NCBI GenBank assembly: GCA_020442385.1
Contig: JAGRKE010000010.1
Coordinates: 1-43,478, forward strand
Reading direction: 5' to 3'
Origin: Alphaproteobacteria bacterium
GTDB lineage: Bacteria > Pseudomonadota > Alphaproteobacteria > Micavibrionales > Micavibrionaceae
Length of the DNA: 43,478 bases
Shown piece after piece: positions 34,476-43,478 of the stretch (positions are counted from its first letter, which is position 1; every line of letters begins with the position of its first letter). Under the pieces are notes generated by a model, which did no database searches, was not told the origin of the DNA, and saw only the letters and a list, made by a program, of their open reading frames with translations. Made by a program: the position numbers and the translations under genes.

Positions 34476-35059
34476 TTTGTCTTTTTCTCCGTGACTTCAC
34501 GCGCGGTTTTAAGGGCCTTGCGCAGGCGAGCCTTACGGCGCGCAATCTTGGCTGCTTTTACCGGGTAATAAAACAGATAATAGAAAAACGGCCAGCTTAG
34601 CAAGGCAATCAAATACCCACCCATGCACCACGGCAAAAAGACACGCAGCGGTTCATGACGCATAACATCCCAGAAAATCGAAAAATTCATAGCCTCGGGT
34701 AAATTTGTACTGGCCGGCAAACCAAACAGGCCGAATAGAAACGAACCAAAACTAATCGCAGCCCACCACATGAACGGAAAAGTCCAGGGATTGCCCACCA
34801 ACGTGCCAATGGCAGCAGCAACCACATTGGCGCGAAAAATATAGGCGAGCAAACCGGCTTGAATAATGTGCGTACCGACAATCGGCGTAAAAGAAATGAC
34901 CGCGCCAAACGCAAGCCCAGCGGCGATTTTCTTGGAATTATCTGAAATACGGATCACACGGCGCTGCACATATTTAAAAGCGCGCGGCCAGCCCATGGAT
35001 GGCCAGAGGATTTCTTTCAAATTCTGAAAAAAGGTCAGAGGAATCCGGCGTTTAAACAT
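34472..35059 (-). CDS. DUF2062 membrane protein
   Basis: A 195-aa inner-membrane protein of the DUF2062 family. A basic N-terminus ([20 protein letters not shown]) leads to [19 protein letters not shown], then [16 protein letters not shown], the family's core motifs. Three to four hydrophobic helices end in a very basic C-terminus ([17 protein letters not shown]). Function is unknown. The place between rel/spoT and acpS is common in alphaproteobacteria. Confidence 0.88.
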   Translation of the reverse strand: MFKRRIPLTFFQNLKEILWPSMGWPRAFKYVQRRVIRISDNSKKIAAGLAFGAVISFTPIVGTHIIQAGLLAYIFRANVVAAAIGTLVGNPWTFPFMWWAAISFGSFLFGLFGLPASTNLPEAMNFSIFWDVMRHEPLRVFLPWCMGGYLIALLSWPFFYYLFYYPVKAAKIARRKARLRKALKTAREVTEKKTK

Positions 35060-35089
35060 TCATCATCTCTATAAATTTAGAAAAAAACC

Positions 35090-37249
35090 TTAGCGCCCGC
35101 GCGCCCGGTCAACCGACGTAATCAAAGGCGTCGCCCTGAGCGCCGCAACAATATCATTCAGATGTTTTGTATCCTTCACAGAAACATCGACCGTTAAGTC
35201 CCAAAAATCAACGCTTCTATTCGTAATGCGCAAATTAATGATATTACCGCCATTTTTAGAGATAACCGTCGACATGGTAGCCAAAGCACCTTGTTCATTT
35301 TGGAAGGTTACATCAATCCGGCCGACATGGGCCTCGGGCGTATCAGGCCCATCGCCCCACGATACATCCAGCCAACGCTCAGGCGTGTCGGCAAAGGTTT
35401 CAAGCGTATCGCAATCAATTGTATGAATGGTAACCCCCTTGCCCGTCGTCACAATCCCGACAATTCGGTCCCCCGGCAGCGGGTGACAGCAGCGCGCAAA
35501 ATGCACGGCCATACCGGGAATAAGACCCTTGATCGGCATCGGCGCATCGCGGCCTGAACCGGGTTTGACCATAACCGCCTGATCCATATCGGCCGATGGA
35601 CGTTTTGCGACCTCGGTCTTATGACTGGGAAAAATCGTTTTAAAGACATCGCGCGCCACCAAAATACCCGAGCCGATATTGGCGTAAACATCATCATTCT
35701 CATCCAGCTTTAAAGCTTTCAGAACACCGGCGACCGCTTTCTCGGTAAAATCGTATCCTTCCTGACGGAAGATCTTCTGCAGCATCGCCTTGCCCAGCGT
35801 AATATATTCCGCGCGCTGCTGATTACGGATAAATTTACGGATGTGCGAACGCGCCTTGCCCGTGACCACAAAGCGCTCCCACGTTGGAGACGGCGTCTGG
35901 GTTTTTGAGGTAATCACATCAACCTGATCACCATTTCCCAGCTTGGAGTTGAGCGGCGCGATGCGCCCGTTAATCTTCGCCCCGACACATTTATCACCGA
36001 TATCGGAGTGAATGGCGTAAGCAAAATCAATCGGTGTGGCCTGGCTCGGTAGCTCGATCAAATCCCCCTTGGGCGTAAAAACGAATACCTGATCTTGGAA
36101 TAATTCCAGCTTTGTGTTTTCCCAGAAATCTTCAGGCGTGTGTTCCTGCTCCAAAATCTCAAGCAGCTCTCGCAGCCAGCGGTATTTTTTTACATCCTGC
36201 GTCGAGGCCGCTGCGCCGTGCTTATAGGCCCAGTGCGCCGCCACGCCCAGCTCGGCCTGACTGTTCATATCCCTTGTTCTAATTTGCACCTCAATGCGCT
36301 GTTTAAACGGGCCCATGATTGTGGTGTGGAGAGAGCTATAGCCGTTGGGCTTGGGCGTTGAGATATAATCCTTGAAGCGCCCTGGAATGCTGGGATATTT
36401 CCCATGCAAAAGCCCAAGAGCGGTGTAGCAGTCTTCGGATTTCTCAACCAAAATCCGAAACGCCATAATATCGGAGAGCTGCTCAAAGGCGACATTCTTG
36501 CGCTGCATTTTCTTCCAGATCGAATAGCGTGTCTTCTCCCGGCCCTGAATTTTTACCTTCAGCCCGCCCTTACCCAGCACTTGCTCCAGTTCGGCAATAA
36601 TATTTTCAACCAGATCCGTACCTTCTTGACGCAAGAAGGATAAGCGGTTGGTGATACTCTCCCTCGCCTCTGGATTGAGCTGCGCGAAGGCCAAATCCTC
36701 CAGCTCCTCTTTAATGGTGTGCAGCCCCACACGCTCGGCCAGCGGCGCATAAATCTCAAGCGTTTCAAGGGCGATGCGCCGACGCTTCTCAGGTTTTTGA
36801 ATTCCTTCGATCGTACGCATATTATGAAGCCGGTCGGCCAGTTTCACGAGCAGCACGCGAATATCTTCGGACATAGCCAGCAAAAGCTTGCGGAAATTCT
36901 CCGCCTGCTTGCCCTCCATCGTCTGGCTTTCAATCCGGGTCAGTTTAGAGACACCGTTTACAAGGTCAGCAACCTCCTTGGAGAACTTTTTCTCAAGATC
37001 CTCATAGGTCGCATCCGTATCTTCAAGCGTGTCATGCAAAATGGCCGTCACAATCGTGGCCGTATCCATTTTCATTTCTGCCAGAATGCTCGCCACCTCG
37101 ACCGGGTGGGTGTAATAAGGTTCGCCCGAAGAGCGCATCTGCCCCTCATGCATGACCTTGGCATAATCATAAGCATTACTGATGATTTGAGCATCGAAAT
37201 TCTCATTATAGTCTTTGATCTGATCGATGAGCTGCTCTTGTGTGACCAT
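35090..37249 (-). CDS. rsh: Bifunctional (p)ppGpp synthetase/hydrolase Rel/SpoT
   Basis: A 719-aa enzyme that makes and degrades the alarmone (p)ppGpp. The HD hydrolase domain (about 25-180) has an intact ILHDTLEDTDATYEDL. The synthetase domain (about 235-350) has YSIWKKMQRKN and GRFKDYISTPKPNGYSSLH; the RFKD form marks bifunctional Rel rather than synthetase-only RelA. TGS (about 385-450; DLIELPSQATPIDFAYAIHS), a zinc-finger-like segment (HFARCCHPLPGDRIVG) and a C-terminal ACT domain (about 640-719) follow. One such gene per genome is typical for alphaproteobacteria. Confidence 0.97.
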   Translation of the reverse strand: MVTQEQLIDQIKDYNENFDAQIISNAYDYAKVMHEGQMRSSGEPYYTHPVEVASILAEMKMDTATIVTAILHDTLEDTDATYEDLEKKFSKEVADLVNGVSKLTRIESQTMEGKQAENFRKLLLAMSEDIRVLLVKLADRLHNMRTIEGIQKPEKRRRIALETLEIYAPLAERVGLHTIKEELEDLAFAQLNPEARESITNRLSFLRQEGTDLVENIIAELEQVLGKGGLKVKIQGREKTRYSIWKKMQRKNVAFEQLSDIMAFRILVEKSEDCYTALGLLHGKYPSIPGRFKDYISTPKPNGYSSLHTTIMGPFKQRIEVQIRTRDMNSQAELGVAAHWAYKHGAAASTQDVKKYRWLRELLEILEQEHTPEDFWENTKLELFQDQVFVFTPKGDLIELPSQATPIDFAYAIHSDIGDKCVGAKINGRIAPLNSKLGNGDQVDVITSKTQTPSPTWERFVVTGKARSHIRKFIRNQQRAEYITLGKAMLQKIFRQEGYDFTEKAVAGVLKALKLDENDDVYANIGSGILVARDVFKTIFPSHKTEVAKRPSADMDQAVMVKPGSGRDAPMPIKGLIPGMAVHFARCCHPLPGDRIVGIVTTGKGVTIHTIDCDTLETFADTPERWLDVSWGDGPDTPEAHVGRIDVTFQNEQGALATMSTVISKNGGNIINLRITNRSVDFWDLTVDVSVKDTKHLNDIVAALRATPLITSVDRARGR

Positions 37250-37303
37250 GCCTTTAAACTCTTATTATCCTACGGGTCTAGACTATCACGAAAATAGAAT
37301 AAT

Positions 37304-37329
37304 AAAAAAGCCGGATCACTCCGGCTTTT
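37304..37329. terminator. Terminator after rpoZ
   Basis: AAAAGCCGGA (37306-37315) pairs perfectly with TCCGGCTTTT (37320-37329) around a 4-base loop. On the minus strand the stem is followed by a T-run (37309-37304), so it ends rpoZ before rsh. Confidence 0.9.
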
Positions 37330-37355
37330 GAGAAAATATTAATCTATACAGAGGT

Positions 37356-37757
37356 TTATTCGCCGCTTGGGGCGCCGCCTGCCATATCTTCAAGTGATGG
37401 TTCTGAATCATCGTCATCATCAACGATGTCTTCATCGGCATACATGCCTTCGGCCTGTGCTTGCGCAGCAATTGTGCCCCACTCTCTTTCGCCATCCATC
37501 AGGTCGATCTCTTCTTCTTCCTCTTCATAAGCCACCATGCGCTGGTGATTACGAATCAGCTCTTCTTCCAGATCGGCTTTTTCAACCGTGTCGCCAGCAA
37601 TCTCACGCAGAGCCACAACAGGATTTTTATCATTGTCGCGCTCAACAGTCAGCGGAGCGCCGGAACCGATTTTACGGGCGCGCTGTGATGCCATCATCAC
37701 AAGCTCGAAACGGTTTGGAATCTTTTCAACACAATCTTCAACGGTAACGCGTGCCAT
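37356..37757 (-). CDS. rpoZ: RNA polymerase omega subunit
   Basis: A 133-aa omega subunit, which helps assemble RNA polymerase and takes part in the ppGpp response. The conserved core is at about 1-60 ([43 protein letters not shown]). A long acidic tail ([24 protein letters not shown]) follows, as in many alphaproteobacteria. AAGGA precedes the ATG. It lies upstream of rsh with a strong terminator between, so the two can be expressed separately. Confidence 0.96.
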   Translation of the reverse strand: MARVTVEDCVEKIPNRFELVMMASQRARKIGSGAPLTVERDNDKNPVVALREIAGDTVEKADLEEELIRNHQRMVAYEEEEEEIDLMDGEREWGTIAAQAQAEGMYADEDIVDDDDDSEPSLEDMAGGAPSGE

Positions 37758-37849
37758 GTTTTTTAGTCCTTAATATTAAAGTGAACTGAGGTTATAAGCG
37801 CTCTGATTAAATATTGCAAGTCTTTGCGCATGGTTTTAGTCTTTGAGCC

Positions 37850-38482
37850 ATGAGCCTTTCAACCCCTGCCCATAATTGTGATTTATGCCCACGCCTACAA
37901 GGGTTTCGTGCAGAAAACCGTATTAAGTTTCCTGATAAATTTAACGCACCCGTTCCGTCCTTCGGCGGGCTGGATTCGCAATTACTCGTGGTCGGCCTCG
38001 CACCAGGCTTAAAAGGGGCGAATTTTTCCGGGCGTCCCTTTACCGGGGATTATGCGGGCGATTTGCTCTACCCCACCCTTATTAAGTTCGGCTTTGCGCG
38101 CGGCGAGTTTAAGGCCCGCGCCGATGACGGATTAGAGATGGTCAATTGCCGGATCACCAACGCGGTGCGCTGCGTCCCGCCGCAAAACAAACCCACGACG
38201 GAGGAGGAAAAAACCTGTCGCCCGTTTCTCGAAGATGAAATTGCCGCCATGCCGAACTTGGAAGTGATCCTCAGTCTGGGCCTCGTCTCGCATAATGCGG
38301 TGCTGCGCACCTTCGGCACAAAACTCTCCGCCCATAAATTCGGCCACGGCGCGGCGCATGATTTGGACAAAGGTCTAACGCTCATCGATAGCTACCACTG
38401 CTCGCGCTACAACACCAATACCGGCCGCCTGACGAGCGCAATGTTCGAAGATGTTTTTGAGCTTATAAAAACAGCGCTTTAA
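37850..38482 (+). CDS. Family-5 (UDGb-type) uracil-DNA glycosylase
   Basis: A 210-aa base-excision repair enzyme. Motif A is VVGLAPGLKGANFSGRPFTG, the family-5 form with no catalytic Asp/Asn of families 1-4. Motif B-like SYHCSRYNTNTGRLT replaces the usual HPS. Four Cys suitable for an iron-sulphur cluster are present: CDLC near residue 10, plus C in AVRCVPP and in KTCRPF. UDGb enzymes remove uracil and some deaminated purines. Stop codon overlaps that of convergent leuA. Confidence 0.88.
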   Translation: MSLSTPAHNCDLCPRLQGFRAENRIKFPDKFNAPVPSFGGLDSQLLVVGLAPGLKGANFSGRPFTGDYAGDLLYPTLIKFGFARGEFKARADDGLEMVNCRITNAVRCVPPQNKPTTEEEKTCRPFLEDEIAAMPNLEVILSLGLVSHNAVLRTFGTKLSAHKFGHGAAHDLDKGLTLIDSYHCSRYNTNTGRLTSAMFEDVFELIKTAL

Positions 38483-40041
38483 GGATTAACGCCCATTTTT
38501 TGCGGATTTTTTTGCTGTCGCTTCAGCAGCAATTTATTGACCGCATTCACATAGGCACGCGCGGAAGCGACCAGCGTGTCGGCATCCGCGCCCTGCCCGT
38601 TCACGGTTTTTCCATTTTCCTCCAGGCGCACCGTCACCTCGGCCTGCGCATCGGTGCCGCCGGTAATTGCATGAACCTGATAAAGTTTGAGATGCGCTTC
38701 TTCATGCGGATAGATCGCCCGCACCGCCTTAAAAATCGCATCGACCGGGCCCTTACCCTCCACCTTGACGCATTTTTCCTCGCCCTCAACATTCAAACAC
38801 AGCTCGGCCGTTTGCGGGCCGGTGGTTCCTGCAATAACCTGCAAGGATATAAAACGCAAAGTTTCGTTATGACGCACGACCTCATCCTCAACCAGCGCGA
38901 TCAGGTCGTCTTCGTAAATCTCTTTCTTTTTATCCGCCAAACGTTTGAAACGGTCAAACGCTTCTTGCAGCGCATTGTCACCAAGATCGAACCCCAGCTC
39001 TTCCAATTTTTTGCGGAAGGCATGACGGCCCGAATGTTTCGCCATCACCAATTTTGATTCCGTTAGCCCGACAGATTCCGGGGTCATAATTTCATAGGTC
39101 TGCACATTTTTCAGCACGCCGTCTTGATGAATTCCGCTGGCATGAGCAAAAGCATTCGCGCCGACAATTGCTTTATTCGGCTGCACAGAAAATCCTGTAA
39201 TGGCTGATAAAATTCGTGACGTTTTTGTGATACGTTTCGTATCAATATTATTCTCATAGGGCAGCATATCGGTGCGTGTTCGCATGGCCATGACAATTTC
39301 TTCCAGCGCCGCATTACCCGCGCGCTCACCAATACCATTGATTGTACATTCGATCTGGCGCGCACCCGCAGCCACGCCGGCCAAGGAATTCGCTACGGCC
39401 AGTCCCAAATCATTATGGCAGTGGGTGGAGATGACCGCCTTGTCGATATTGGGCACGCGCGCAAACAACATCGCGATCTTCGCGCCATATTCTTCGGGCA
39501 CACTATAGCCAACCGTGTCAGGAATATTAATCGTGGTTGCGCCCGCCTTGATTGCCGCCTCGACCGCGCGGCAGAGAAAATCATCCTCGGTGCGGCTGGC
39601 ATCTTCGGCCGACCATTCCACATCATCGGTTAGGCTGCGCGCAAAGGTCACGCTCTCAGATACGGCGTTCAGCACCTCATCGGGCGGCATTTGCAGCTTG
39701 TATTTCATATGCAACGGAGATGTAGAAATAAAGGTATGAATGCGCCCACGCCCTTCCTTGGTGGCAGGCTTAATCGCATCCCCGGCGGCTTGAATATCCC
39801 CCTTAATCGCGCGCGAGAGGCCGCACACGCTCGCGCTTTTAACCGTCTTTGCAATCTGGTTGACCGCCTCAAAATCCCCGGGGGAGGCCACAGGAAAACC
39901 CGCCTCAATCACGTCCACCCCCAGTTCATCAAGAAGATGCGCCATGCGCAGCTTCTCCTCCAGATTCATGGAACAGCCCGGCGATTGCTCGCCATCTCTT
40001 AAGGTCGTATCGAAAATGATAATGCGCTCGTTCCCGCTCAC
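38479..40041 (-). CDS. leuA: 2-isopropylmalate synthase
   Basis: A 520-aa LeuA, the first enzyme of leucine synthesis (acetyl-CoA plus 2-oxoisovalerate). The TIM barrel has [17 protein letters not shown] and the metal-binding HxH in [34 protein letters not shown] follows. The C-terminal regulatory domain (about 395-510), which binds leucine for feedback inhibition, is present. Start is GTG 40041, which overlaps the stop of the Trm112-like gene (GTGA), so the two are translationally coupled. No leader peptide or attenuator was seen upstream. Confidence 0.96.
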   Translation of the reverse strand: MSGNERIIIFDTTLRDGEQSPGCSMNLEEKLRMAHLLDELGVDVIEAGFPVASPGDFEAVNQIAKTVKSASVCGLSRAIKGDIQAAGDAIKPATKEGRGRIHTFISTSPLHMKYKLQMPPDEVLNAVSESVTFARSLTDDVEWSAEDASRTEDDFLCRAVEAAIKAGATTINIPDTVGYSVPEEYGAKIAMLFARVPNIDKAVISTHCHNDLGLAVANSLAGVAAGARQIECTINGIGERAGNAALEEIVMAMRTRTDMLPYENNIDTKRITKTSRILSAITGFSVQPNKAIVGANAFAHASGIHQDGVLKNVQTYEIMTPESVGLTESKLVMAKHSGRHAFRKKLEELGFDLGDNALQEAFDRFKRLADKKKEIYEDDLIALVEDEVVRHNETLRFISLQVIAGTTGPQTAELCLNVEGEEKCVKVEGKGPVDAIFKAVRAIYPHEEAHLKLYQVHAITGGTDAQAEVTVRLEENGKTVNGQGADADTLVASARAYVNAVNKLLLKRQQKNPQKMGVNP

Positions 40042-40208
40042 AGCTTGCGCGCCTCATCGACAAGCATGATCGGAATACCGTCACGAATGGGATAGGCCAG
40101 ACCGGCCTGTTTCGAAATAAGCTCGCCCGCCTTGGCATCATAATCCAGCGGCCCTTTGGTTAAAGGGCAAACCAGAATTTCCAGCAATTTCGGATCAACA
40201 GCGCTCAT
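40038..40208 (-). CDS. Trm112/YcaR-like protein
   Basis: A 56-aa protein of the Trm112/UPF0434 group. [18 protein letters not shown] is the family's N-terminal motif and [14 protein letters not shown] its C-terminal part. In other organisms Trm112 is a small zinc-binding partner that stabilises methyltransferases; here only one of the usual Cys is present, as in many bacterial forms. Stop overlaps the leuA GTG start (GTGA). Confidence 0.9.
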   Translation of the reverse strand: MSAVDPKLLEILVCPLTKGPLDYDAKAGELISKQAGLAYPIRDGIPIMLVDEARKL

Positions 40209-40239
40209 AGGGTTTTTCTAGGCGCTTTAGAGAAAAAAA

Positions 40240-40899
40240 TCAATGATGGCTTTCACAATCGCCCTGACAAGATGCCATCTCTAACATCGTCATAAACATT
40301 TTCGCGCGCGCATCGCAGCAATCGGCCTCTAACAAAGCCTGCTTTTCACACGGATCAAACGGGCAGACCATCGACAAGCATGTAATAAGAGAGCTGTCAT
40401 CCGTATCTTCAAGCGCGCCCCAATCACAGCTCATCCCTTCCTTATGAAAGTAAGATTTTAAAAATTCATGCAGTTTGCCCCGGTCCAGCTTGCCGCATGA
40501 TTGTGAATTGATATCGCATTTATACCCGCTCCAATCCGGCTTGACGCGGCGGTAACCGCTTTTACCATCCAGCTCTTTTTCAATTTTGAAACGTGAAATC
40601 CCGGTCAGCGTAATGAGATAGCGCCCGTCAGGCGTTTCGCTAAACTCTGTAATTTTTCCGGCGCAGCCAATGTCGTAGACAACGGGCACATCACCCTCCT
40701 GCGGGGCCTTTGTATTGGGCTGGACCATGCCGATCAAGCGCTGACAGCGCAGCGCATCTTCGACCATCGCCAGATAGCGCGGCTCGAAAATATTCAGAGG
40801 CAAATTCCCGCGCGGCAATAACAGCACGCCCTCCAACGGAAAAATCGGAAGTGTATCAGGCAAAGCATCATAAAGCGGCGCAAAGGGATTTTTGTCCAT
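40240..40899 (-). CDS. Lon-substrate-binding (LON N-terminal) domain protein
   Basis: A 219-aa soluble protein with only the N-terminal domain of Lon protease: LPIFPLEGVLLLPRGNLPLN, FEPRYLAMVEDAL and RYLITLTGISRFKI. There is no ATPase or protease domain. The C-terminal part has several Cys. Function is not well known. The order CnoX-like, LON-domain, Trm112-like is conserved in alphaproteobacteria, which supports the call. Confidence 0.9.
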   Translation of the reverse strand: MDKNPFAPLYDALPDTLPIFPLEGVLLLPRGNLPLNIFEPRYLAMVEDALRCQRLIGMVQPNTKAPQEGDVPVVYDIGCAGKITEFSETPDGRYLITLTGISRFKIEKELDGKSGYRRVKPDWSGYKCDINSQSCGKLDRGKLHEFLKSYFHKEGMSCDWGALEDTDDSSLITCLSMVCPFDPCEKQALLEADCCDARAKMFMTMLEMASCQGDCESHH

Positions 40900-40940
40900 A
40901 ACTCTACCTATATAGTGTCTTTTTCATGATTGAGAAGTGA

Positions 40941-41855
40941 TTAAGCGAAGAGCAGCGAAGAAAGTTTGCGGCGCATTTCAATGGTCAGCGGATCGGAATG
41001 CCCCATCGCTTCGAACATTTTCAAAAGCTCCTTGCGCGCCTGCTGCTCATTCCACTTGGCATCAAGACGAATGCTCTCGAGCAAATGCTCGGCCGCTTCT
41101 TGTTTTTGCCCGGAAGCAAAGAGCGCCCCGGCTAACTCAAGACGGCTTTCATGATCCTTCGGGTTGGCTTCAATTTTGGACTGCAGCGCCGGAATGTCAG
41201 CATGCATCGAGCCTTGCGCCAATTCAACTGCGGTCTTTGCCTCACCAAAAGCGGGGTCGGCCGCAATATCCTCGGGCGCATTCTCAACCAGCTGCACGGC
41301 TTGCTCAATATGCCCGGCGACAATGAAGCTGCGCACTAGCCCGGTATAGGCTTTGGCGTTTTTTTGATCCTGCGAGAGGATTTGTGAGTAAATCGCCTGC
41401 GCCGTTGCCAGATCATTGTCTGAGAGCGCCTGCGCCGCTTGGCTCAAGGCCTCAGGAATATCAATCGCATCGGGCTGGGTATTGCGCGCGGCTTGCACAA
41501 TCTTATCAATAAAGGCTTTAATCTGGCCTTCGGGCAAAACACCCTGAAACGCATCAACGGGCCGCCCTTGAAAGAAGGCAAACACGGTGGGCACAGATTG
41601 AATTCTAAGAGCCTGCGCCAATTGCTGGTTTTCATCTACATTAACCTTGGCCATTAGGATATCTCCACCAGCCTGTTCCACAACCTGCTCTAATACTGGC
41701 ATAAGCTGTTTGCACGGGCCGCACCACGGCGCCCAAAAATCGACCAACACAGGTTTTTCAAACGAAGCTTTTACAACCTTCTCTTCAAAATCGGCAGTCC
41801 CAACATCGAAAATTAGCGATTCAAGCGGTATTAGATCGTGGTTTTGATCGTGCAT
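40941..41855 (-). CDS. CnoX/YbbN-like thioredoxin-TPR protein
   Basis: A 304-aa protein with an N-terminal thioredoxin domain (about 20-125) and C-terminal TPR-like helices (about 130-300). The active site is FWAPWCGPCKQL with both Cys, unlike E. coli CnoX (YbbN), which has SxxC. It is likely a chaperone-linked redox protein (chaperedoxin) that guards substrates under oxidative stress. The last third has TPR motifs such as KDHESRLELAGALFASGQ. Confidence 0.92.
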   Translation of the reverse strand: MHDQNHDLIPLESLIFDVGTADFEEKVVKASFEKPVLVDFWAPWCGPCKQLMPVLEQVVEQAGGDILMAKVNVDENQQLAQALRIQSVPTVFAFFQGRPVDAFQGVLPEGQIKAFIDKIVQAARNTQPDAIDIPEALSQAAQALSDNDLATAQAIYSQILSQDQKNAKAYTGLVRSFIVAGHIEQAVQLVENAPEDIAADPAFGEAKTAVELAQGSMHADIPALQSKIEANPKDHESRLELAGALFASGQKQEAAEHLLESIRLDAKWNEQQARKELLKMFEAMGHSDPLTIEMRRKLSSLLFA

Positions 41856-41929
41856 ATTATATGTCTCTCTTTAATATATGTCGGTCCACTATGTAGAGTT
41901 TGCGCTTATAAAAGCAAGTATAACGCTCA

Positions 41930-42472
41930 CTAATCGGGCGCGGCGGCGCTTAAATCAAGGATCCGCGGCACATGTCCCGTATAGTCCAAAAATTTCAAAA
42001 GGTCGCGCGGCGTTAATGAAATGGTCATCGCATTATCAAGCGGATGGTAATTCACGATCTCGCTTTGCATCATATAGCCATCCAAAATCACCTCAACCTG
42101 ATGATCTTTATCATTCACCGCGCAAAACGGGCAAACCGAGCCGGGGCGAATGCCCAAATGTGTCCATAAACGCTCCGCTGAACCGAAGGACAGGCGCGCC
42201 GAACCGATCAAATCTTGCAGTTTTTTCAAATCGATAGCGGTTTCATTCGCCGCCACAACCAGATACATGCTCTTTTTCTTATCGCGCAGAAATAAATTCC
42301 GGCAATGCAAGCCGGGAATAGCAGCCTTCAGAGGCTCGCCCTCCTCAACCGTGAAAATCGGCGCGTGATGATGAATTTCATATTCTATATCAATCTCTTG
42401 CAGAATTTCGAACAAATCCTCCGGCGTGGTCGGCAAGGGATCATTTTCTGGTATATGCGGGGCTGCGCTCAT
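41930..42472 (-). CDS. ProX-like (YbaK family) prolyl-tRNA editing deacylase
   Basis: A 180-aa member of the YbaK/ProXp editing group, which hydrolyses Ala-tRNA-Pro and related mischarged tRNAs. Marks are YEIHHHAPIFTVEEG, KNLFLRD-like (RNLFLRDKKKSMYLVV), and SFGSAERLWTHLGIRPGSVC then VEVILDG. ATG 42472 (MSAAPHIPE) with AAGAAG before it is preferred; upstream in-frame starts (42493, 42502) are possible. Confidence 0.88.
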   Translation of the reverse strand: MSAAPHIPENDPLPTTPEDLFEILQEIDIEYEIHHHAPIFTVEEGEPLKAAIPGLHCRNLFLRDKKKSMYLVVAANETAIDLKKLQDLIGSARLSFGSAERLWTHLGIRPGSVCPFCAVNDKDHQVEVILDGYMMQSEIVNYHPLDNAMTISLTPRDLLKFLDYTGHVPRILDLSAAAPD

Positions 42473-42597
42473 ATTCTTCTTATGCCTGTGCATAACAATC
42501 AAATCAAGCCCTTAGCCGCTCTTCGTACTAAGAGTTTTTTAACATTTTAACCTTATGATAAAGGGGTCAAATACGGCAAAGAGGGGCAATATTCGCT

Positions 42598-42933
42598 ATG
42601 ACAGGCGATCTAATACATACACATGACGCATTGCTGGATCAGCTTGAAGAGGCGGGCGTTCAGCCTGTTAATAATGCTGTGATGTCTGCACGTATAGGGC
42701 CACCGCCGCCAGATATGCAGGTGCTGGGCATGGCACCGCCCGGGGCCTATGATGGGCAGGCGCATAGTACCGTTTCCGAAAACACACCTGTTTTGCAGGC
42801 TTTGGTTGAAAAACTTCCCGAGCCTGCGGTCATTCCTAAGATGAAAGCTGCCTTTGAGCATAGCCTGGGCGCAGGCGTTAGCGAGCCTGCGGTCAATATC
42901 GGTTTTAATCTCAAACCGGGAGGCCTCGCATGA
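42598..42933 (+). CDS. Unknown small protein, Pro-rich
   Basis: A 111-aa protein with no family I recognise. The N-terminal part is helical (LIHTHDALLDQLEEAG); the middle is Pro/Gly-rich (ARIGPPPPDMQVLGMAPPGA) and probably disordered; a second helical part follows (PVLQALVEKLPEPAVIPKMK). No signal peptide. Its stop overlaps the start of the next gene (ATGA), so they form a pair. Confidence 0.6.
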   Translation: MTGDLIHTHDALLDQLEEAGVQPVNNAVMSARIGPPPPDMQVLGMAPPGAYDGQAHSTVSENTPVLQALVEKLPEPAVIPKMKAAFEHSLGAGVSEPAVNIGFNLKPGGLA

Positions 42934-43214
42934 ATATAGAGCTTGGCATTCTTAATGACGGCGGTTTGATGATGGTGAGCGACAAGCCCTTTGAACGCCT
43001 TGTAAAACGCGTGGAGTTTTACCGCGACCAGCGTTTATTCATGCTGGTTTATAATGACAATGATCATGCGGGTGATTTGATGCATTACGAAATCCCAGAA
43101 ACAATGACCGGCCCGGTCGAAAAAAGCCCGGATGTCATTATCTATTCGCTGTTCGAAAACCACGATCCAATCGGCTATAAAGTGCCGCTGGTCAAGGTCG
43201 GAGAGCTTTATTAG
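42930..43214 (+). CDS. Unknown small protein, coupled to the preceding gene
   Basis: A 94-aa acidic soluble protein, beta-rich by appearance (VKRVEFYRDQRLFMLVYND, DVIIYSLFENHDPIGYKVPL). No signal peptide or known motif. Its ATG overlaps the stop of the Pro-rich gene by four bases. I do not recognise a family. Confidence 0.65.
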   Translation: MNIELGILNDGGLMMVSDKPFERLVKRVEFYRDQRLFMLVYNDNDHAGDLMHYEIPETMTGPVEKSPDVIIYSLFENHDPIGYKVPLVKVGELY

Positions 43215-43235
43215 AATTTCCCAGCCTTTTTGGGC

Positions 43236-43263
43236 TTGCATTCCCAATCAAATTCAGTATATT
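43236..43263 (+). promoter_or_regulatory. Promoter of tRNA-Gly
   Basis: TTGCAT (43236-43241) and TATATT (43258-43263) with a 16-bp spacer lie about 33 bp before the tRNA gene. Confidence 0.5.
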
Positions 43264-43296
43264 CCGAGGTCTCTAAGCCCTATTGGTCTTATACAA

Positions 43297-43371
43297 GCGA
43301 GTGTAGCTCAGGGGTAGAGCACAACCTTGCCAAGGTTGGGGTCGAGGGTTCGAATCCCTTCACTCGCTCCA
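43297..43371 (+). tRNA. tRNA-Gly (GCC anticodon)
   Basis: A complete 75-base cloverleaf. The acceptor stem GCGAGTG pairs with CACTCGC, the D arm is GCTCAGGGGTAGAGC, the anticodon arm is CAACCTTGCCAAGGTTG with anticodon GCC, and the T arm holds GGTTCGAATCCC. Discriminator T is followed by an encoded CCA. The 107 bases after it hold no gene I can support. Confidence 0.97.
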
Positions 43372-43478
43372 TTTTTCACCCGTATCTCAAGAAAATACAG
43401 AATTGAAGTCTAGGCTGACTTTAGGCGCCCCAAAATGCTCTTAAGTAATAGCCAATACCACTAATGCTAGAAAAATAG

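Noticed and set aside
43215..43245. Terminator after the last small gene
   Set aside because: CCCA/TGGG pairing is short and overlaps the tRNA promoter.
43297..43478. tRNA-Gly as an integration (attachment) site
   Set aside because: No integrase, no repeated tRNA 3' end and no mobile gene is seen in the remaining bases.

Overview
The window reads as a compact chromosomal segment of an alphaproteobacterium. The evidence is a GcrA-type cell-cycle regulator, the acpS-lepB-rnc-era cluster next to a single bifunctional Rel/SpoT and rpoZ, and the order CnoX-like thioredoxin, Lon-substrate-domain protein, Trm112-like protein, leuA. Base composition is close to balanced. A Micavibrio-like or other free-living/epibiotic lineage is possible, but the sequence alone does not prove this.

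Left part (1-10.2 kb), envelope and surface genes: the tail of an unrecognised gene, a VIT1/CCC1-family membrane transporter, an OmpW porin behind an FNR/FixK-type box, a DUF4402 secreted protein on the minus strand, a 1122-aa RTX protein carrying two C-type-lectin-like domains, a small secreted protein, a TPR-sulfotransferase fusion, and a divergent SET-domain-like protein.

Middle part (10.2-21.7 kb), the most distinctive block: two DUF4402 subunit-like proteins, a PapD-like chaperone and an atypical 1058-aa usher with extra C-terminal domains. These are followed on the other strand by a three-gene phosphorelay operon (two paralogous proteins with a novel N-terminal domain plus a C-terminal receiver, then a hybrid kinase with an Hpt domain). 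A divergent NtrC-type sigma54 activator comes next. Strong -24/-12 (sigma54) promoter matches lie before both the usher gene and the phosphorelay operon. Two related inverted repeats, 43 bp apart, sit in the intergenic region between the operon and the activator. I infer one sigma54-controlled surface-pilus system with its own signalling module.

Right part (21.8-43.5 kb), mostly core genes: pheT (without pheS next to it), a fadD-like acyl-CoA ligase, a double cold-shock-domain protein, an RND efflux pump and adaptor, gcrA, era, rnc, lepB, acpS, a DUF2062 protein, rel/spoT, rpoZ, a family-5 uracil-DNA glycosylase, leuA, a 56-aa Trm112-like protein, a Lon-substrate-domain protein, a CnoX-like thioredoxin-TPR protein, a ProX-like deacylase, two unknown overlapping small genes and tRNA-Gly(GCC). 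Several convergent pairs overlap at their stop codons. No insertion sequence, CRISPR array or prophage was seen.
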